From positions 1-64,000 of the forward strand of contig JADZFR010000048.1 of NCBI GenBank assembly GCA_020849795.1: a DNA stretch of 64,000 nt, read 5' to 3'. Origin of the DNA: Planctomycetota bacterium (GTDB taxonomy: Bacteria; Planctomycetota; UBA8742; UBA2392). The position numbers and the translations under genes are program-made. Positions 50,423-59,267 of this stretch are shown here, piece after piece; the first letter of the stretch is position 1; every line of letters begins with the position of its first letter. Below the pieces are notes generated by a model, which was given only the letters and a program-made list of their open reading frames with translations, made no database searches and was not told where the DNA came from.

Positions 50423-51154
50423 TCACAGGTATTGTCCGCCATCAACCCGAATCACCTGCCCGGTGATGTGTCCCGCCGCCCGCGACGCCAGGAACAAGAC
50501 ACAGGCCGCGACGTCGTCGGCCTGGCCGATGTGCCCCAGCAGCGTTTCGTCGATCGCCCGCTGGCGTGCGTCGGCTGGTACTCTGCCGGTCATCTCGCTG
50601 TCAATCATGCCCGGCGCTACTGCGTTCACACGAACGCCGAAGCGCCCCAGGTCACGCGCGGCAGCCTTCGTCAGGCCGATCATTCCGGCCTTGGAGGCGC
50701 TGTAGTTACTCTGCCCGAACTTGCCGCGCTGGCCGTTGATCGAGGTGATATTCACGATGCTGCCGCGTTTGCGCTCGCGCATGGCAGGCGCCACCGCGCG
50801 CGTCAGGTAGAACGCGCCATCCAGGTTGACCCGCATCACCGAAGTCCAGTCGTTGTCAGACAACTTCCAGAGTACGTTGTCGCGGGTAATGCCCGCGTTG
50901 TTGACCAGCACATCCGGCGCATGCCCATCCGCAATCAGTTCGCCTGTCACGGATTTCACGGCAGCGCTGTCGGTTACGTCCAGCACGCGCGCCGTGGCGA
51001 CGGCTGCCAGTTCTGCGCCTGGTTCAATGTCAAACCCCACTACATTCGCCCCGTGCTGCGCCAGCAGCCGCGCACATGCCAGGCCTATTCCGCGGCCGGC
51101 TCCGGTCACCCAGGCGGTGCGGCCTGTGAGGTCGAGAAGATCAGGCGCCGGCAT
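50423..51154 (-). CDS. Short-chain dehydrogenase/reductase (FabG-like), bcr operon
   Basis: 243 residues; the ATG at 51154 follows AGGAAAGAG and overlaps the 3' end of bcrD by 14 bases. NAD(P) motif TGAGRGIG, NNAG, catalytic Ser in NITSING and YSASK are all present. It resembles 3-oxoacyl reductases and hydroxyacyl-CoA dehydrogenases. In this operon it probably oxidises a 3-hydroxyacyl-CoA intermediate after ring cleavage, for example 3-hydroxypimeloyl-CoA, but the substrate is not shown. Confidence 0.9.
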   Translation of the reverse strand: MPAPDLLDLTGRTAWVTGAGRGIGLACARLLAQHGANVVGFDIEPGAELAAVATARVLDVTDSAAVKSVTGELIADGHAPDVLVNNAGITRDNVLWKLSDNDWTSVMRVNLDGAFYLTRAVAPAMRERKRGSIVNITSINGQRGKFGQSNYSASKAGMIGLTKAAARDLGRFGVRVNAVAPGMIDSEMTGRVPADARQRAIDETLLGHIGQADDVAACVLFLASRAAGHITGQVIRVDGGQYL

Positions 51155-51968
51155 GGTTCTCTTTCCTGCCCGCCAGTTTCTGGTGGCGATAAGCCCCCCA
51201 TAAAGCAGCGCCGATGGCCCCCGCATGCACGGAGAGCTCGTGGCTGCGCACGGTCAGGTTTGCAGCGCCGTCCTTCAGCTTCTCCTCAATCGCGGCGACC
51301 AGCCCCGCATCGCTGGCCAGGCCGCCGGTCATCAGCAACAGCCCTTCGACCTTGATCGCACGAATCAAGCCCGTCACGCGCAGCGCCATGCTGTTGTGAA
51401 TGCCGCGCAGAATATTGGGGGTGTTGATGCCGCGGCTGACCATGTTGATCACGTCGGTTTCCGCCAGCACCGCGCAGATACTGCTGCACTTTTCGGGGTC
51501 GTCACCCTTGAGTGAAAGGCTTCCAATCTCCTCGATCGAGACCCCCAGATAGCGCGCGATGTTCTCAAGAAACTGACCGCTGCCGGACGCGCATTGGCTC
51601 GTCATCTGGTACTGCAGCACCCGGCCGTTGGCATCAAAGCGCATTGCCCGGGTGTGCAGCGCGCCAATGTCGACGGCGCCTCGCGCCTCGGGCTCGAGGT
51701 ACAACGCGCCGCGAGCGTGCGTGGTCATTCCGTAGAAGTGGCCTGTGCGCCACGGCACCTGGTCGCCCTCACCGGTCGTACCAATGTAATCCAGTTGGTC
51801 GCGCCTCAGGCCCGATTGCCGCAGGGAGGCGTCGAAGGACTCTTCCACGACCTCCATCACATCGCGTCGCCGGATTCGCTCCAGATACTGCGCCAGCAGA
51901 CGGTCGTCCTGCATGATCGCGACCTTGACCGCGCCGGTGCCTACATCGATGCCCGCCGTGAGAGTCAT
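51141..51968 (-). CDS. bcrD: Benzoyl-CoA reductase subunit D
   Basis: 275 residues, the usual size of BcrD. The ASKHA-type ATPase begins GIDVGTGAVKVAIM. It has the Cys of SQCASGSGQF and a second in SSICAV, which with BcrA hold the bridging [4Fe-4S] cluster. BcrA and BcrD hydrolyse ATP to drive low-potential electrons into the BcrBC active site. Its ATG overlaps the bcrA stop (ATGA). Confidence 0.92.
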   Translation of the reverse strand: MTLTAGIDVGTGAVKVAIMQDDRLLAQYLERIRRRDVMEVVEESFDASLRQSGLRRDQLDYIGTTGEGDQVPWRTGHFYGMTTHARGALYLEPEARGAVDIGALHTRAMRFDANGRVLQYQMTSQCASGSGQFLENIARYLGVSIEEIGSLSLKGDDPEKCSSICAVLAETDVINMVSRGINTPNILRGIHNSMALRVTGLIRAIKVEGLLLMTGGLASDAGLVAAIEEKLKDGAANLTVRSHELSVHAGAIGAALWGAYRHQKLAGRKENHAGA

Positions 51969-53293
51969 GCTGCCTCCTGGGTCTTTGCAGTACCCACCAC
52001 ATCGCGCAGGGCAAACGTGGCAGCACCGACTGCGCCGGTGTAGATGCTGTCAGGCGCGATGTTGAGCGTCAGGTCGCCGTAGTTTTCCTCGGCGACCTCT
52101 CGCAGTGCCTTTACGGCAGCCGGGTTGCGCGCCACGCCGCCGGTGAACGTGAACTCGTTGCGAATCCCGCCGCTGCGCGCCAGCAGGCTCATCGCGCGCA
52201 GGATAATCGCGCGGTGCAGGCCGGCGACAATGTCTTCGCGCGCCTGGCCGGCGGCAAGACGGTCCCGGAACTCGGCGCCCGCGAACACGGTGCAAGTGGA
52301 GTTGATCTTGACGCGACGCCTGGCGCCCATCGCCAGGGGGCCCAATTCATGCAGGCCGATGTTCATTTCGTCGGCGATGTATCCCAGGTAGCGGCCGCAG
52401 CCGGCGGCGCACCGGTCGTTCATTTGAAAGCTGGTGACGACGCCGTTCTCGTCCACCTGGATTGCCTTGGTGTCTTGTCCGCCGATGTCCAGCACGGTGC
52501 GCGTGGCGGGGAACATCAGGTGTGCGCCCAGCCCGTGGCACAAGATTTCGCTGCGGATGCACTCTTTGGGAAAGGGCAGTCGCACGCGACCATACCCCGT
52601 TCCGACCGTGCGCACTTCGGTCAGCGGTGCGGTGGCAGCCGTGGCAAGCAGCCGCGACAATGCCTCGTCATCCTGGCGCAACTCACCCGGCGCGCGCCGA
52701 TAGCCGGCCATCAACAGGTGCTGAAAGCTGCGGGTCTCGGTCTCGTTCTCGACGGGAATGATGTTGCGATCAAACAGGCCGACCAGCCGGTCAAACGCGG
52801 GGCCGCCTTCGCGCGACACTTCGGCCGCATGCGCCGTAAATGAGGCGCCGGCCAGGTCACGAAAGAAATCCGACCTTGAAGTCGCGCCCGGTGTATAAGC
52901 CTCCGCGGCATCGCCACGGATGCCCTTGAAAATGCGCTCCAGCGCGTCGTTCATCGTGTAGCGGTCCCCGTCAAAGCGCGGGTTTTCGAGATCGCGACGA
53001 CAGTGGTCCTCAAGGCGGGCAAGCGCGCCCAGGAAGCACTCATGGCGATACCCCGCCAGCAACCACGCTTCCAGCCCCTCTGCAGCGTCGGCAAAGCGGC
53101 CCTCGGCGCGCAACGCGCGAGACAACATCTCGAAGCGCACATTCGTCAGCGCCTCCTGCCGGGCGACCTGCGCAGCCACGTCGTAGTTGCTGCGGCTGTT
53201 GGTAATGCCGCGCCCCAGCATCCTGCCTTGCGCGTCCAATGCGACCGCCTTGGTGGTCGTCGAGCCCAGGTCTATGCCGATGAAGCATTCCAT
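51965..53293 (-). CDS. bcrA: Benzoyl-CoA reductase subunit A
   Basis: 442 residues. The ASKHA ATPase fold starts GIDLGSTTTKAVALD; the ADP-binding region includes LDIGGQDTKAI, and the cluster Cys residues are in DRCAAGCGRYL and NSTCTVF. The insertion of about 200 residues in the first half distinguishes BcrA from BcrD. It belongs to the class I ATP-dependent benzoyl-CoA reductase of the Thauera type. It overlaps bcrB by one base (TAATG) and bcrD by four. Confidence 0.93.
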   Translation of the reverse strand: MECFIGIDLGSTTTKAVALDAQGRMLGRGITNSRSNYDVAAQVARQEALTNVRFEMLSRALRAEGRFADAAEGLEAWLLAGYRHECFLGALARLEDHCRRDLENPRFDGDRYTMNDALERIFKGIRGDAAEAYTPGATSRSDFFRDLAGASFTAHAAEVSREGGPAFDRLVGLFDRNIIPVENETETRSFQHLLMAGYRRAPGELRQDDEALSRLLATAATAPLTEVRTVGTGYGRVRLPFPKECIRSEILCHGLGAHLMFPATRTVLDIGGQDTKAIQVDENGVVTSFQMNDRCAAGCGRYLGYIADEMNIGLHELGPLAMGARRRVKINSTCTVFAGAEFRDRLAAGQAREDIVAGLHRAIILRAMSLLARSGGIRNEFTFTGGVARNPAAVKALREVAEENYGDLTLNIAPDSIYTGAVGAATFALRDVVGTAKTQEAA

Positions 53294-54567
53294 TACGCTC
53301 TCCCGCGCCGGGCTTCGATCATCTGGAAGTAGGACTCAAGGCGATTCTTGATGTTGGCCGCCGAGAAGTAACGCGGGTCCACAAGGTCGGACTCAATGAA
53401 CCCGCCCGGCTTGCCCGTTCGCTTCTCAATCTCGCGCAGGATCAACAGTTGCCCCGCCGAGAATGAATTGCACGACTTGACCGAGTTGATCAACAGGCCG
53501 TCGGCCTGGTACTCGTTCATGTACGACTCAATCAGGTTGATGCGCTCGGGCAGGCTCAGGTTCGTGTAACAACCCATGCAGTAATCGGCGAGCGTTTCAA
53601 TCGGGTTGGCGGGGTCATGTCGGAAACCGCGGTCGTACAAGCCGCCGACCTTGGTATACGTGCTGGCCACGACTACCGCGCCTTCGCTGTAGAACATGCG
53701 CCAGAACTCGCGAAAGCTCGTCCAATTGGGCGGGCCTTCGGTGACGATGCGGTACTTTTCCTCGCTCAGGTTGCCCTCAGGTGTCACAGGGCCGAGGCCA
53801 AGCCGGATGCGCTCTTCGATTTCTCCGCGAAGCAGCTGGTAGTAGTCAACGGCGTCCTGTGTTCCCCGGAACGCGGTAAAGATCGGGCCGATGTAGTAGA
53901 CGCCACCGAAATACGCGTCGATCGGCGAAGGCTTGTGCCGCGCACTTTCCAGCACCCACACCAGGTCGTCCTCAGCAGCCGAGGATCGCTTCAGGTCGCG
54001 CTTCAGCTTGTCAGGGTCGAACTTGCGGCCCGAGAGCGTCTCAAGGGCAGGGATCACCTTGTCGCGAATCTGGTCCGCGACGTACTTGCGCATCTGTGGA
54101 GTCACGTGGCCGTCGCCCTGGTACGGCACATGCAGCATTACCACCGGGCAGTCCGCGTATTCCTTGCGCAGCAACTCAAACCACTTCAAGAACGTGAAGC
54201 ACCCGGTGTAGCTGAGCAACAGCATGTCCGGTTTCGGCAAGGGCTGGCCCGTGGGCCCCAGGTTGCCGGCCTTGAGCATGCCGATGTCTGCCTTGACGTA
54301 CGTGCACACGTCTTCGCTGTGGCCGGACTTCTCGGCGGCGTGAATGAAATCGCCGGTACGGCCACGCATGCCATTCTGGAGCGCATTGATCTCAGGCAGC
54401 ACGGGCAGCAGGTCAAAGTTGGCAATCAGCTCGGTCAGGTTGCCGGGCACAAAGGTGTAGACGACCTTGCGCCCGTTTTCTTTGGCGTGCGCCAGGCTGT
54501 CAAAGTAGTCGGCCAGCATCTGCTTCTGGCGTTCCTGGCTCTGGTCCTTGATGACTTGCGTGGTCAT
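53293..54567 (-). CDS. bcrB: Benzoyl-CoA reductase subunit B
   Basis: 424 residues from the ATG at 54567, preceded by GGGGGAA. It is an HgdB/BcrB-family protein with conserved Cys in the SYTGCF, YCMGCYTN and KSCNSFS segments that hold [4Fe-4S] centres. With BcrC it forms the substrate-binding half, where benzoyl-CoA is reduced to cyclohexa-1,5-diene-1-carbonyl-CoA. Four-base ATGA overlap with bcrC indicates coupled translation. Confidence 0.93.
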   Translation of the reverse strand: MTTQVIKDQSQERQKQMLADYFDSLAHAKENGRKVVYTFVPGNLTELIANFDLLPVLPEINALQNGMRGRTGDFIHAAEKSGHSEDVCTYVKADIGMLKAGNLGPTGQPLPKPDMLLLSYTGCFTFLKWFELLRKEYADCPVVMLHVPYQGDGHVTPQMRKYVADQIRDKVIPALETLSGRKFDPDKLKRDLKRSSAAEDDLVWVLESARHKPSPIDAYFGGVYYIGPIFTAFRGTQDAVDYYQLLRGEIEERIRLGLGPVTPEGNLSEEKYRIVTEGPPNWTSFREFWRMFYSEGAVVVASTYTKVGGLYDRGFRHDPANPIETLADYCMGCYTNLSLPERINLIESYMNEYQADGLLINSVKSCNSFSAGQLLILREIEKRTGKPGGFIESDLVDPRYFSAANIKNRLESYFQMIEARRGRA

Positions 54568-55748
54568 GCTTTCCCCCACAGCTTGATGGCGTCGGCAAAG
54601 GTGCCCGCCTGTTCGCGGATGACCTGGAACTGGCCCGTGTCTTCGGAGTACTTGAAACTCGTGAAAGGAATGCCCGCCTTGTCGAGCGCGGACTGCAGCA
54701 TCGGCTGGTCGAGTAGCGCCGGGTCGCAGAAACTGGGCGCCATCAACAACACGCCGTCGGCACGCACTTCGCGCACCAGGCTGACCAGATCCTCACCCTT
54801 GGTGTTCGCTTCGTCGTACTTGCTTGCCGTCGAGACGCTGTGCCGCGTGAAGCCTTCCACCAGCGCAGTCCACGGGTCACCGGTTTCGTCAAGCGGCCCC
54901 GGTATGAACCGCGAGCCCAGCACGAAGTCGTCGTCTACAACGTAACAGCCGGCACGCTCGAGCGTACGCAACAGGGCCAGCGGCGGCTGTTCACAGAACG
55001 CACCGCGAATCAGCACACGGATGTTGTCCAACGGTCTGCGGCCGGCGTGGGGTACGGCCTGCAGATACTCGTCGATCAACGCCGTGTGCTGATCCACCGG
55101 CAGCAGATAGCCCGCGCGCAACAGCAGGTAGTACTCGGTAGTCGGAACCAGCCACGGCTGTTCCCTTCGCAATTGCAGCAGGTCGTGGATGGCGCGGCGG
55201 TTCTGGTTGTACAGAGCGATCGAGCCGTGCAAGCGCGCGTCGGTCACCCGCGTGCCGGTTAGCGCGCCGACGGCATCGGCGATCGCGTGCAACTCGGTAC
55301 GGTAGAATTCGCCGCCCAGTTCGCTGTCGAAGTTCTGCGGCAAGTCGAGATAGTGGACATACTTGCCCGCCAGCAGCATCTGGAACATGCCGCTGAGGTT
55401 GCGGATCACGTCGCAAATGCTCGGGAACAGGAAACCGTCCATCGTGTCAAGCCGCCCGCTGACTGCCATTTCCACGACACTGCGCGGAAGATGGCAGATG
55501 TAGGACTGGAAGAACGAGTCGCCGCGCACAATCTCAAGCTGGTCGCCGCCGCCCAGAATGCCCACGGGCAACGCGCCCGCCGCATGAATCACCTCGCGCG
55601 GCGCGTAGATCGGCAGAAACCCGATTGCCTTGCGGCACTCCGCCTGGCCTTTCCAGCGGCGCACCGATTCGAACGAGACGTCTTCGTACAGCGCCTGCGC
55701 GCGCGACACCAGCGCGTCAACTTTTGACTGTTCGGTCGCCGTGGTCAT
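54564..55748 (-). CDS. bcrC: Benzoyl-CoA reductase subunit C
   Basis: 394 residues, HgdB-like, with Cys in QSYICHLPRS, FPSICDVIRN and APSFCDPAL expected to bind iron-sulfur clusters. It partners with BcrB in the dearomatising site. Its start overlaps the dch stop (ATGA), and the downstream order C-B-A-D is the same as in Thauera aromatica. No ferredoxin gene follows bcrD, unlike in Thauera, so the electron donor must be elsewhere in the genome. Confidence 0.93.
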   Translation of the reverse strand: MTTATEQSKVDALVSRAQALYEDVSFESVRRWKGQAECRKAIGFLPIYAPREVIHAAGALPVGILGGGDQLEIVRGDSFFQSYICHLPRSVVEMAVSGRLDTMDGFLFPSICDVIRNLSGMFQMLLAGKYVHYLDLPQNFDSELGGEFYRTELHAIADAVGALTGTRVTDARLHGSIALYNQNRRAIHDLLQLRREQPWLVPTTEYYLLLRAGYLLPVDQHTALIDEYLQAVPHAGRRPLDNIRVLIRGAFCEQPPLALLRTLERAGCYVVDDDFVLGSRFIPGPLDETGDPWTALVEGFTRHSVSTASKYDEANTKGEDLVSLVREVRADGVLLMAPSFCDPALLDQPMLQSALDKAGIPFTSFKYSEDTGQFQVIREQAGTFADAIKLWGKA

Positions 55749-56515
55749 GCGTGGCTCCAGTGCGGCTTGCGCCGTTCCATGAATGCGGCAATGCCCTCGC
55801 TCGCGTCGCTGACTGCCGCCAACCGCGTCAGGTAGTCCTGCTCGGTGCGAACCAGATCCTGCTCCAGCCCATCCAGAAACTCACGACGCGAGGCGCGCAC
55901 GGCTTCACGCAGCGAAACCGCTGAGAAGCGCATCAGCGTTTTCTCGAACCAGGCATTGGTGTGACCGCGCAGTTCGTCGGCGGGGCAAGTCGCGTGGACC
56001 AGCCCGGCCTGGCCAAGCACTTCGGGGCCGAGTTCCTCGCCGCCCAGGATCATGCGCTCAGAAAGCGCCTGCGTCGCGCGCCGCGGCAACAGCACAGCCG
56101 CCACGGGCGGGAACACGCCCAGGCGGATCTCAGGCACGGCAAACTTCGAGTCCGATGCGGCAAACAGAAAGTGGCACGCCAGCACGACCTCGAACGCCCC
56201 GCCCAGGCACATGCCCTGAACCAGCGCAGCCACGGGCACCGGGCTGGATGCGATCGACATGACCAGTTCGCGCAACACAGGCAGCATTTCGCCCACCCGT
56301 TCCGGCGTATGCTCGTCCACCGCGGCGCCGAACGAGAAATGCTTGCCCTCGGCCTCAAGTACGACCAGTCGCAGTGTGCGTGAGCCGGCCGCAGCGCGGA
56401 CATGCGACGTCAGCTCGCGCATGAGATCGCCAGTGAAGACGTTGCCGGTCGGACGATCAATCGTCAGCCTCAGCAGGGCGCCGTCGTGTTCGTGGATGCC
56501 GCGAATCGGGTTCAT
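55745..56515 (-). CDS. dch: Cyclohexa-1,5-dienecarbonyl-CoA hydratase
   Basis: 256 residues from the ATG at 56515, preceded by AAGGGTG. It is a crotonase fold with the oxyanion-hole segments HFSFGAAVDEH and GMCLGGAFEV, in the size range of Dch. It adds water to the diene made by benzoyl-CoA reductase. Assignment to Dch rather than a generic enoyl-CoA hydratase rests on the segment HFSFGA(A/S)VDEH and on its position between oah and bcrC. Confidence 0.88.
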   Translation of the reverse strand: MNPIRGIHEHDGALLRLTIDRPTGNVFTGDLMRELTSHVRAAAGSRTLRLVVLEAEGKHFSFGAAVDEHTPERVGEMLPVLRELVMSIASSPVPVAALVQGMCLGGAFEVVLACHFLFAASDSKFAVPEIRLGVFPPVAAVLLPRRATQALSERMILGGEELGPEVLGQAGLVHATCPADELRGHTNAWFEKTLMRFSAVSLREAVRASRREFLDGLEQDLVRTEQDYLTRLAAVSDASEGIAAFMERRKPHWSHA

Positions 56516-56517
56516 GG

Positions 56518-57630
56518 TCACCCTTTCAGCGAGCCCGCCTTGGAGTTCGGCAAGACTTCCTGAATCAAGCTCTCGTCCCAAGGCCGACCGAGCGCAAGCT
56601 GGCGGCGCAACTCGATGAAGTCCACCTCACGCCGGTCCTTGGGCCCGTCATTGAATGCGCGGAAGCCTGCGTTGGCCTCGGTCATCATGTTCAGCGCGAG
56701 CCATGCGCGGTTGGTCTCGCGGTTGCGGTCCCAGTGTTGAAGCTTGTGCTTGCGGATGGACTCAATGGTCTTGATCGTGCAGTCGGGCATGGTCAGCGCG
56801 AGCCGCCAGCACATGCCCTCGACCGCTTCATCCAGCTTCGAATGGTTGCTTTCCGCCCTGGCGAGCACTTCCTTGGCGCGGTCGCGTTCAGCACCAACTT
56901 TGTACTCGCCGTGCACGATGGTTCCGAACTCGTCGAGCCATCTGTCGGTAATGACCAGCGGATTCGGAATCCATGATCCATCCAGCTTCAGCGCCGGCAC
57001 CACCTGGTGCAGCAGCCCGATGCGCAGCGCCTTGTGCGCAGACCAGGGCTCGCACAGCACGGCACTTTCCATGGCCGAGGCGAAACCCACATACAGCGGC
57101 AGAAAGTCTGTCGAGCCGCCGTCCGGCGCTGAACCGTGCTTGGGGCCCGCCTGCCCGAATCGCGCAGTGTCGGCGGCGATGCTGAAATCGCAGGCCATGC
57201 CGATTTCCTGGCCGCCGCCGATGCGCATGCCGTTGACGCGGTTGATCACCGGCTTGTCGCAGGCAAGGATGCCGCTGACCATGTCGTTGAACAGCCGCAT
57301 GTACTGCCGGTACTCCTGCGGGTTGCCGGCGTAGTACTCGGCATACTCTTTCGTGTTGCCGCCGGTACAGAACGCCTTGTCGCCAACGGCGGTGAAGACG
57401 ACCGCGACGATGGCGCGGTCCATGCTGGCGCGGCGGAAGGCGAGGATCACTTCCTTGACGGCGTCGGTAGTGTAGCTGTTGAACTGGCGCGGGTTGTCCA
57501 GGCTGATCCAGGCGTTGAACAAGCCTTCGACTGGCAGGCCCTTTCCATCCAGCAGCGGGCGGCACTCATATCGGATGTGCCGGAACTCCAGGCCTGGGGC
57601 AAGTTCATGGTTCACCAACGTGTGCGGCAT
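56518..57630 (-). CDS. oah: 6-oxocyclohex-1-ene-1-carbonyl-CoA hydrolase (BamA family)
   Basis: 370 residues, longer than ordinary crotonases, as expected for Oah/BamA. Diagnostic segments include FCTGGNTKEYAEYY, GMRIGGGQEIGMACD and GPKHGSAPDGGSTDFLP. It hydrolytically opens the alicyclic ring to a 3-hydroxypimelyl-CoA product and is the standard marker for anaerobic aromatic degradation. It lies 2 bases from had and 2 bases from dch. Confidence 0.95.
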   Translation of the reverse strand: MPHTLVNHELAPGLEFRHIRYECRPLLDGKGLPVEGLFNAWISLDNPRQFNSYTTDAVKEVILAFRRASMDRAIVAVVFTAVGDKAFCTGGNTKEYAEYYAGNPQEYRQYMRLFNDMVSGILACDKPVINRVNGMRIGGGQEIGMACDFSIAADTARFGQAGPKHGSAPDGGSTDFLPLYVGFASAMESAVLCEPWSAHKALRIGLLHQVVPALKLDGSWIPNPLVITDRWLDEFGTIVHGEYKVGAERDRAKEVLARAESNHSKLDEAVEGMCWRLALTMPDCTIKTIESIRKHKLQHWDRNRETNRAWLALNMMTEANAGFRAFNDGPKDRREVDFIELRRQLALGRPWDESLIQEVLPNSKAGSLKG

Positions 57631-57632
57631 GG

Positions 57633-58691
57633 CTACTCCTGTTGCGGCTGCAAGATTGCGCGTTCAATCAACTTGCCGGCATGCGCGGCTTCGAAAAGTT
57701 CTCCGATCTGCTCCAGCGGATAGCTGCGAATGAACGGACGCAGATTGACCTTGCCGCTGAGCACCAGCTCGATCACGGCCGGGTAGTGGCGCGGCGCGCA
57801 TCCCCAGTTACCAAAGGCGGCAGCGTCGAATGCCATCAGGCTCGACAGTTTGATGTTCAAGGCCTTGGGCGTGAACCCTACCACTGCCAGCGTTCCCGCC
57901 GGCGGCATCAGTGCCCACGCGAGCTCCTGGCCGGCTGGTGAACCGGACATCTCGAAAATCGTCCACCCGAAGTCAGGGGCATCCAGATTCGTGACAGCGC
58001 CGCGCACCGCTTTGCGTGCCGACTTGGCATCCATGCCCTTGACGTTGATGATTGACGCCGCGCCGTGTGCGAGTATGCGTTGCAGCTTGGCGTCGTCGAT
58101 GTCGAGTGCCACAACGCGCGCGCCCTGCGCAGCAGCGAGCTGGACGGCATACGTGCCAATTCCGCCCACTCCGACCACGATGGCAACACCGCCCGGCTTG
58201 AGGCCGGAGCGTATCACCGCCTGGTATGGAGTGGTGACGGCGTCCGCGATGACCGAAAGCTCGTGCAACTGATAGCCGGCCAGATCCTCCGGCAGCAGCG
58301 CCAGGCCCGCGCCCGGCACTTTGACGTGGTCGGCAAAACCGCCGTGGCCATCATTGCCGGGCATGAACTGGCGGGCGCAAGTGTTTTCGGCACCCGCACG
58401 GCAGCGTTCACACTCGCCGCACGGAACAACTGAAGGCACCACCACGCGCCGCCCGACCAGCGCCTCGTAGCGCGATCCGGCTGCAATGACTGTTCCGGCA
58501 ATCTCGTGCCCCAGCACCAGCGGCATGGGCGCGCGGGGGGCGACATCGCCGTAGTAGAATCCGACGTCGGTGTGGCACAGCCCGCACCCCGCCACGCGCA
58601 CCACAACCTCGGCGGGGCCGGGCGCAAGCTCATACTCGGCCTGTTTGAAGCCGGTGGCGATGGCATGGAAGGCAAAGCCGTTGGCAAGCAT
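57633..58691 (-). CDS. had: 6-hydroxycyclohex-1-ene-1-carbonyl-CoA dehydrogenase
   Basis: 352 residues; the ATG at 58691 follows AGGAG. It is a zinc alcohol dehydrogenase (MDR): catalytic zinc region GCGLCHTDVGF and GHEIAGTV, structural zinc Cys cluster CGECERCRAGAENTC, and NAD motif VGVGGIGTYAVQ. It oxidises the hydroxy-diene product of Dch to the 6-oxo compound used by Oah. It is the first gene of the had-oah-dch-bcrCBAD block, with its own candidate promoter upstream. Confidence 0.93.
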   Translation of the reverse strand: MLANGFAFHAIATGFKQAEYELAPGPAEVVVRVAGCGLCHTDVGFYYGDVAPRAPMPLVLGHEIAGTVIAAGSRYEALVGRRVVVPSVVPCGECERCRAGAENTCARQFMPGNDGHGGFADHVKVPGAGLALLPEDLAGYQLHELSVIADAVTTPYQAVIRSGLKPGGVAIVVGVGGIGTYAVQLAAAQGARVVALDIDDAKLQRILAHGAASIINVKGMDAKSARKAVRGAVTNLDAPDFGWTIFEMSGSPAGQELAWALMPPAGTLAVVGFTPKALNIKLSSLMAFDAAAFGNWGCAPRHYPAVIELVLSGKVNLRPFIRSYPLEQIGELFEAAHAGKLIERAILQPQQE

Positions 58692-58712
58692 GGGCGCAAC
58701 TCCTGTTCACCA

Positions 58713-58740
58713 AGTGTACGGAATTTGAACCTCGATTCAA
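58713..58740 (-). promoter_or_regulatory. Candidate had-bcr promoter
   Basis: On the minus strand, TTGAAT (58735-58740) and TACACT (58713-58718) are separated by 16 bases. The start would fall about 15 bases before the had ATG, leaving room for its AGGAG. TTGAA and TTCAA form an inverted repeat with 6 bases between, over the -35, vaguely like a CRP/FNR-type site. Confidence 0.45.
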
Positions 58741-58748
58741 TATATCTT

Positions 58749-58760
58749 GATCGATTTATC
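58749..58760. promoter_or_regulatory. Imperfect GATA-N4-TATC element upstream of had
   Basis: GATCGATTTATC matches the GATA-N4-TATC pattern with one mismatch and lies just upstream of the -35 of the candidate had promoter, overlapping the last codons of the upstream rrf2 gene. TATCCGA here is also part of the nnrS operator arm (on the other strand TCGGATA). Confidence 0.45.
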
Positions 58761-59256
58761 CGATTTTTGGGGGATCAAAGCTGCGGCGGCGGCGCGCATC
58801 GGCACCCGCCCCGCGGGGCTTGATCGCGGGCAGGCGCACCGAATCAGGCCGGTGCTCCTGGAACTCGGCAAGGTCCTTCAGCGTCGTGGTCTCCAGCGCC
58901 GTGACAAAGCGCTGCCGGATGTTCTTCCACAACGAATGCAGCGGGCATGCCGTCGCGTCGCTGCACTCACCCTCGCCCATGACGCACGTTTCCAGCGAGC
59001 GCACATCATCGAGTTCGCGCACCACATCGTAGGCCGTGATGTCCCATGCCGGCTTGGCAAGCCGGAACCCGCCCTGACGGCCACGCTGGCTTTCCAGCAC
59101 GCCGCGGCGCGCCAGCGTCTGCAGCACCTTTGCCAGGTAATGTACGGGGATGTTCAGCGGGTCAGCAATCTGGGTCACCAGTACCCATTCGCCCGCCGGG
59201 TAGCGCGCCAGTTCAGTCAGCGCCCGAAGCGCGTATTCGCTTGCCTGTGAGAACAT
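58756..59256 (-). CDS. Rrf2-family transcription regulator 1 (IscR/NsrR-like)
   Basis: 166 residues; the ATG at 59256 follows AGGAG. It has an N-terminal winged helix (MFSQASEYALRALTELARYP, LESQRGRQGGFRLA) and three cysteines at 91, 98 and 104 with His 107 (CPLH), the ligand positions of IscR-type [2Fe-2S] regulators. A basic, Arg-rich tail follows. It lies between the lyase gene (11 bases) and had (64 bases) on the same strand, so it is probably co-transcribed and a regulator of this island, responding to iron-sulfur, O2 or NO status. Confidence 0.9.
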   Translation of the reverse strand: MFSQASEYALRALTELARYPAGEWVLVTQIADPLNIPVHYLAKVLQTLARRGVLESQRGRQGGFRLAKPAWDITAYDVVRELDDVRSLETCVMGEGECSDATACPLHSLWKNIRQRFVTALETTTLKDLAEFQEHRPDSVRLPAIKPRGAGADARRRRSFDPPKIG

Positions 59257-59267
59257 GTGCGCTCCTG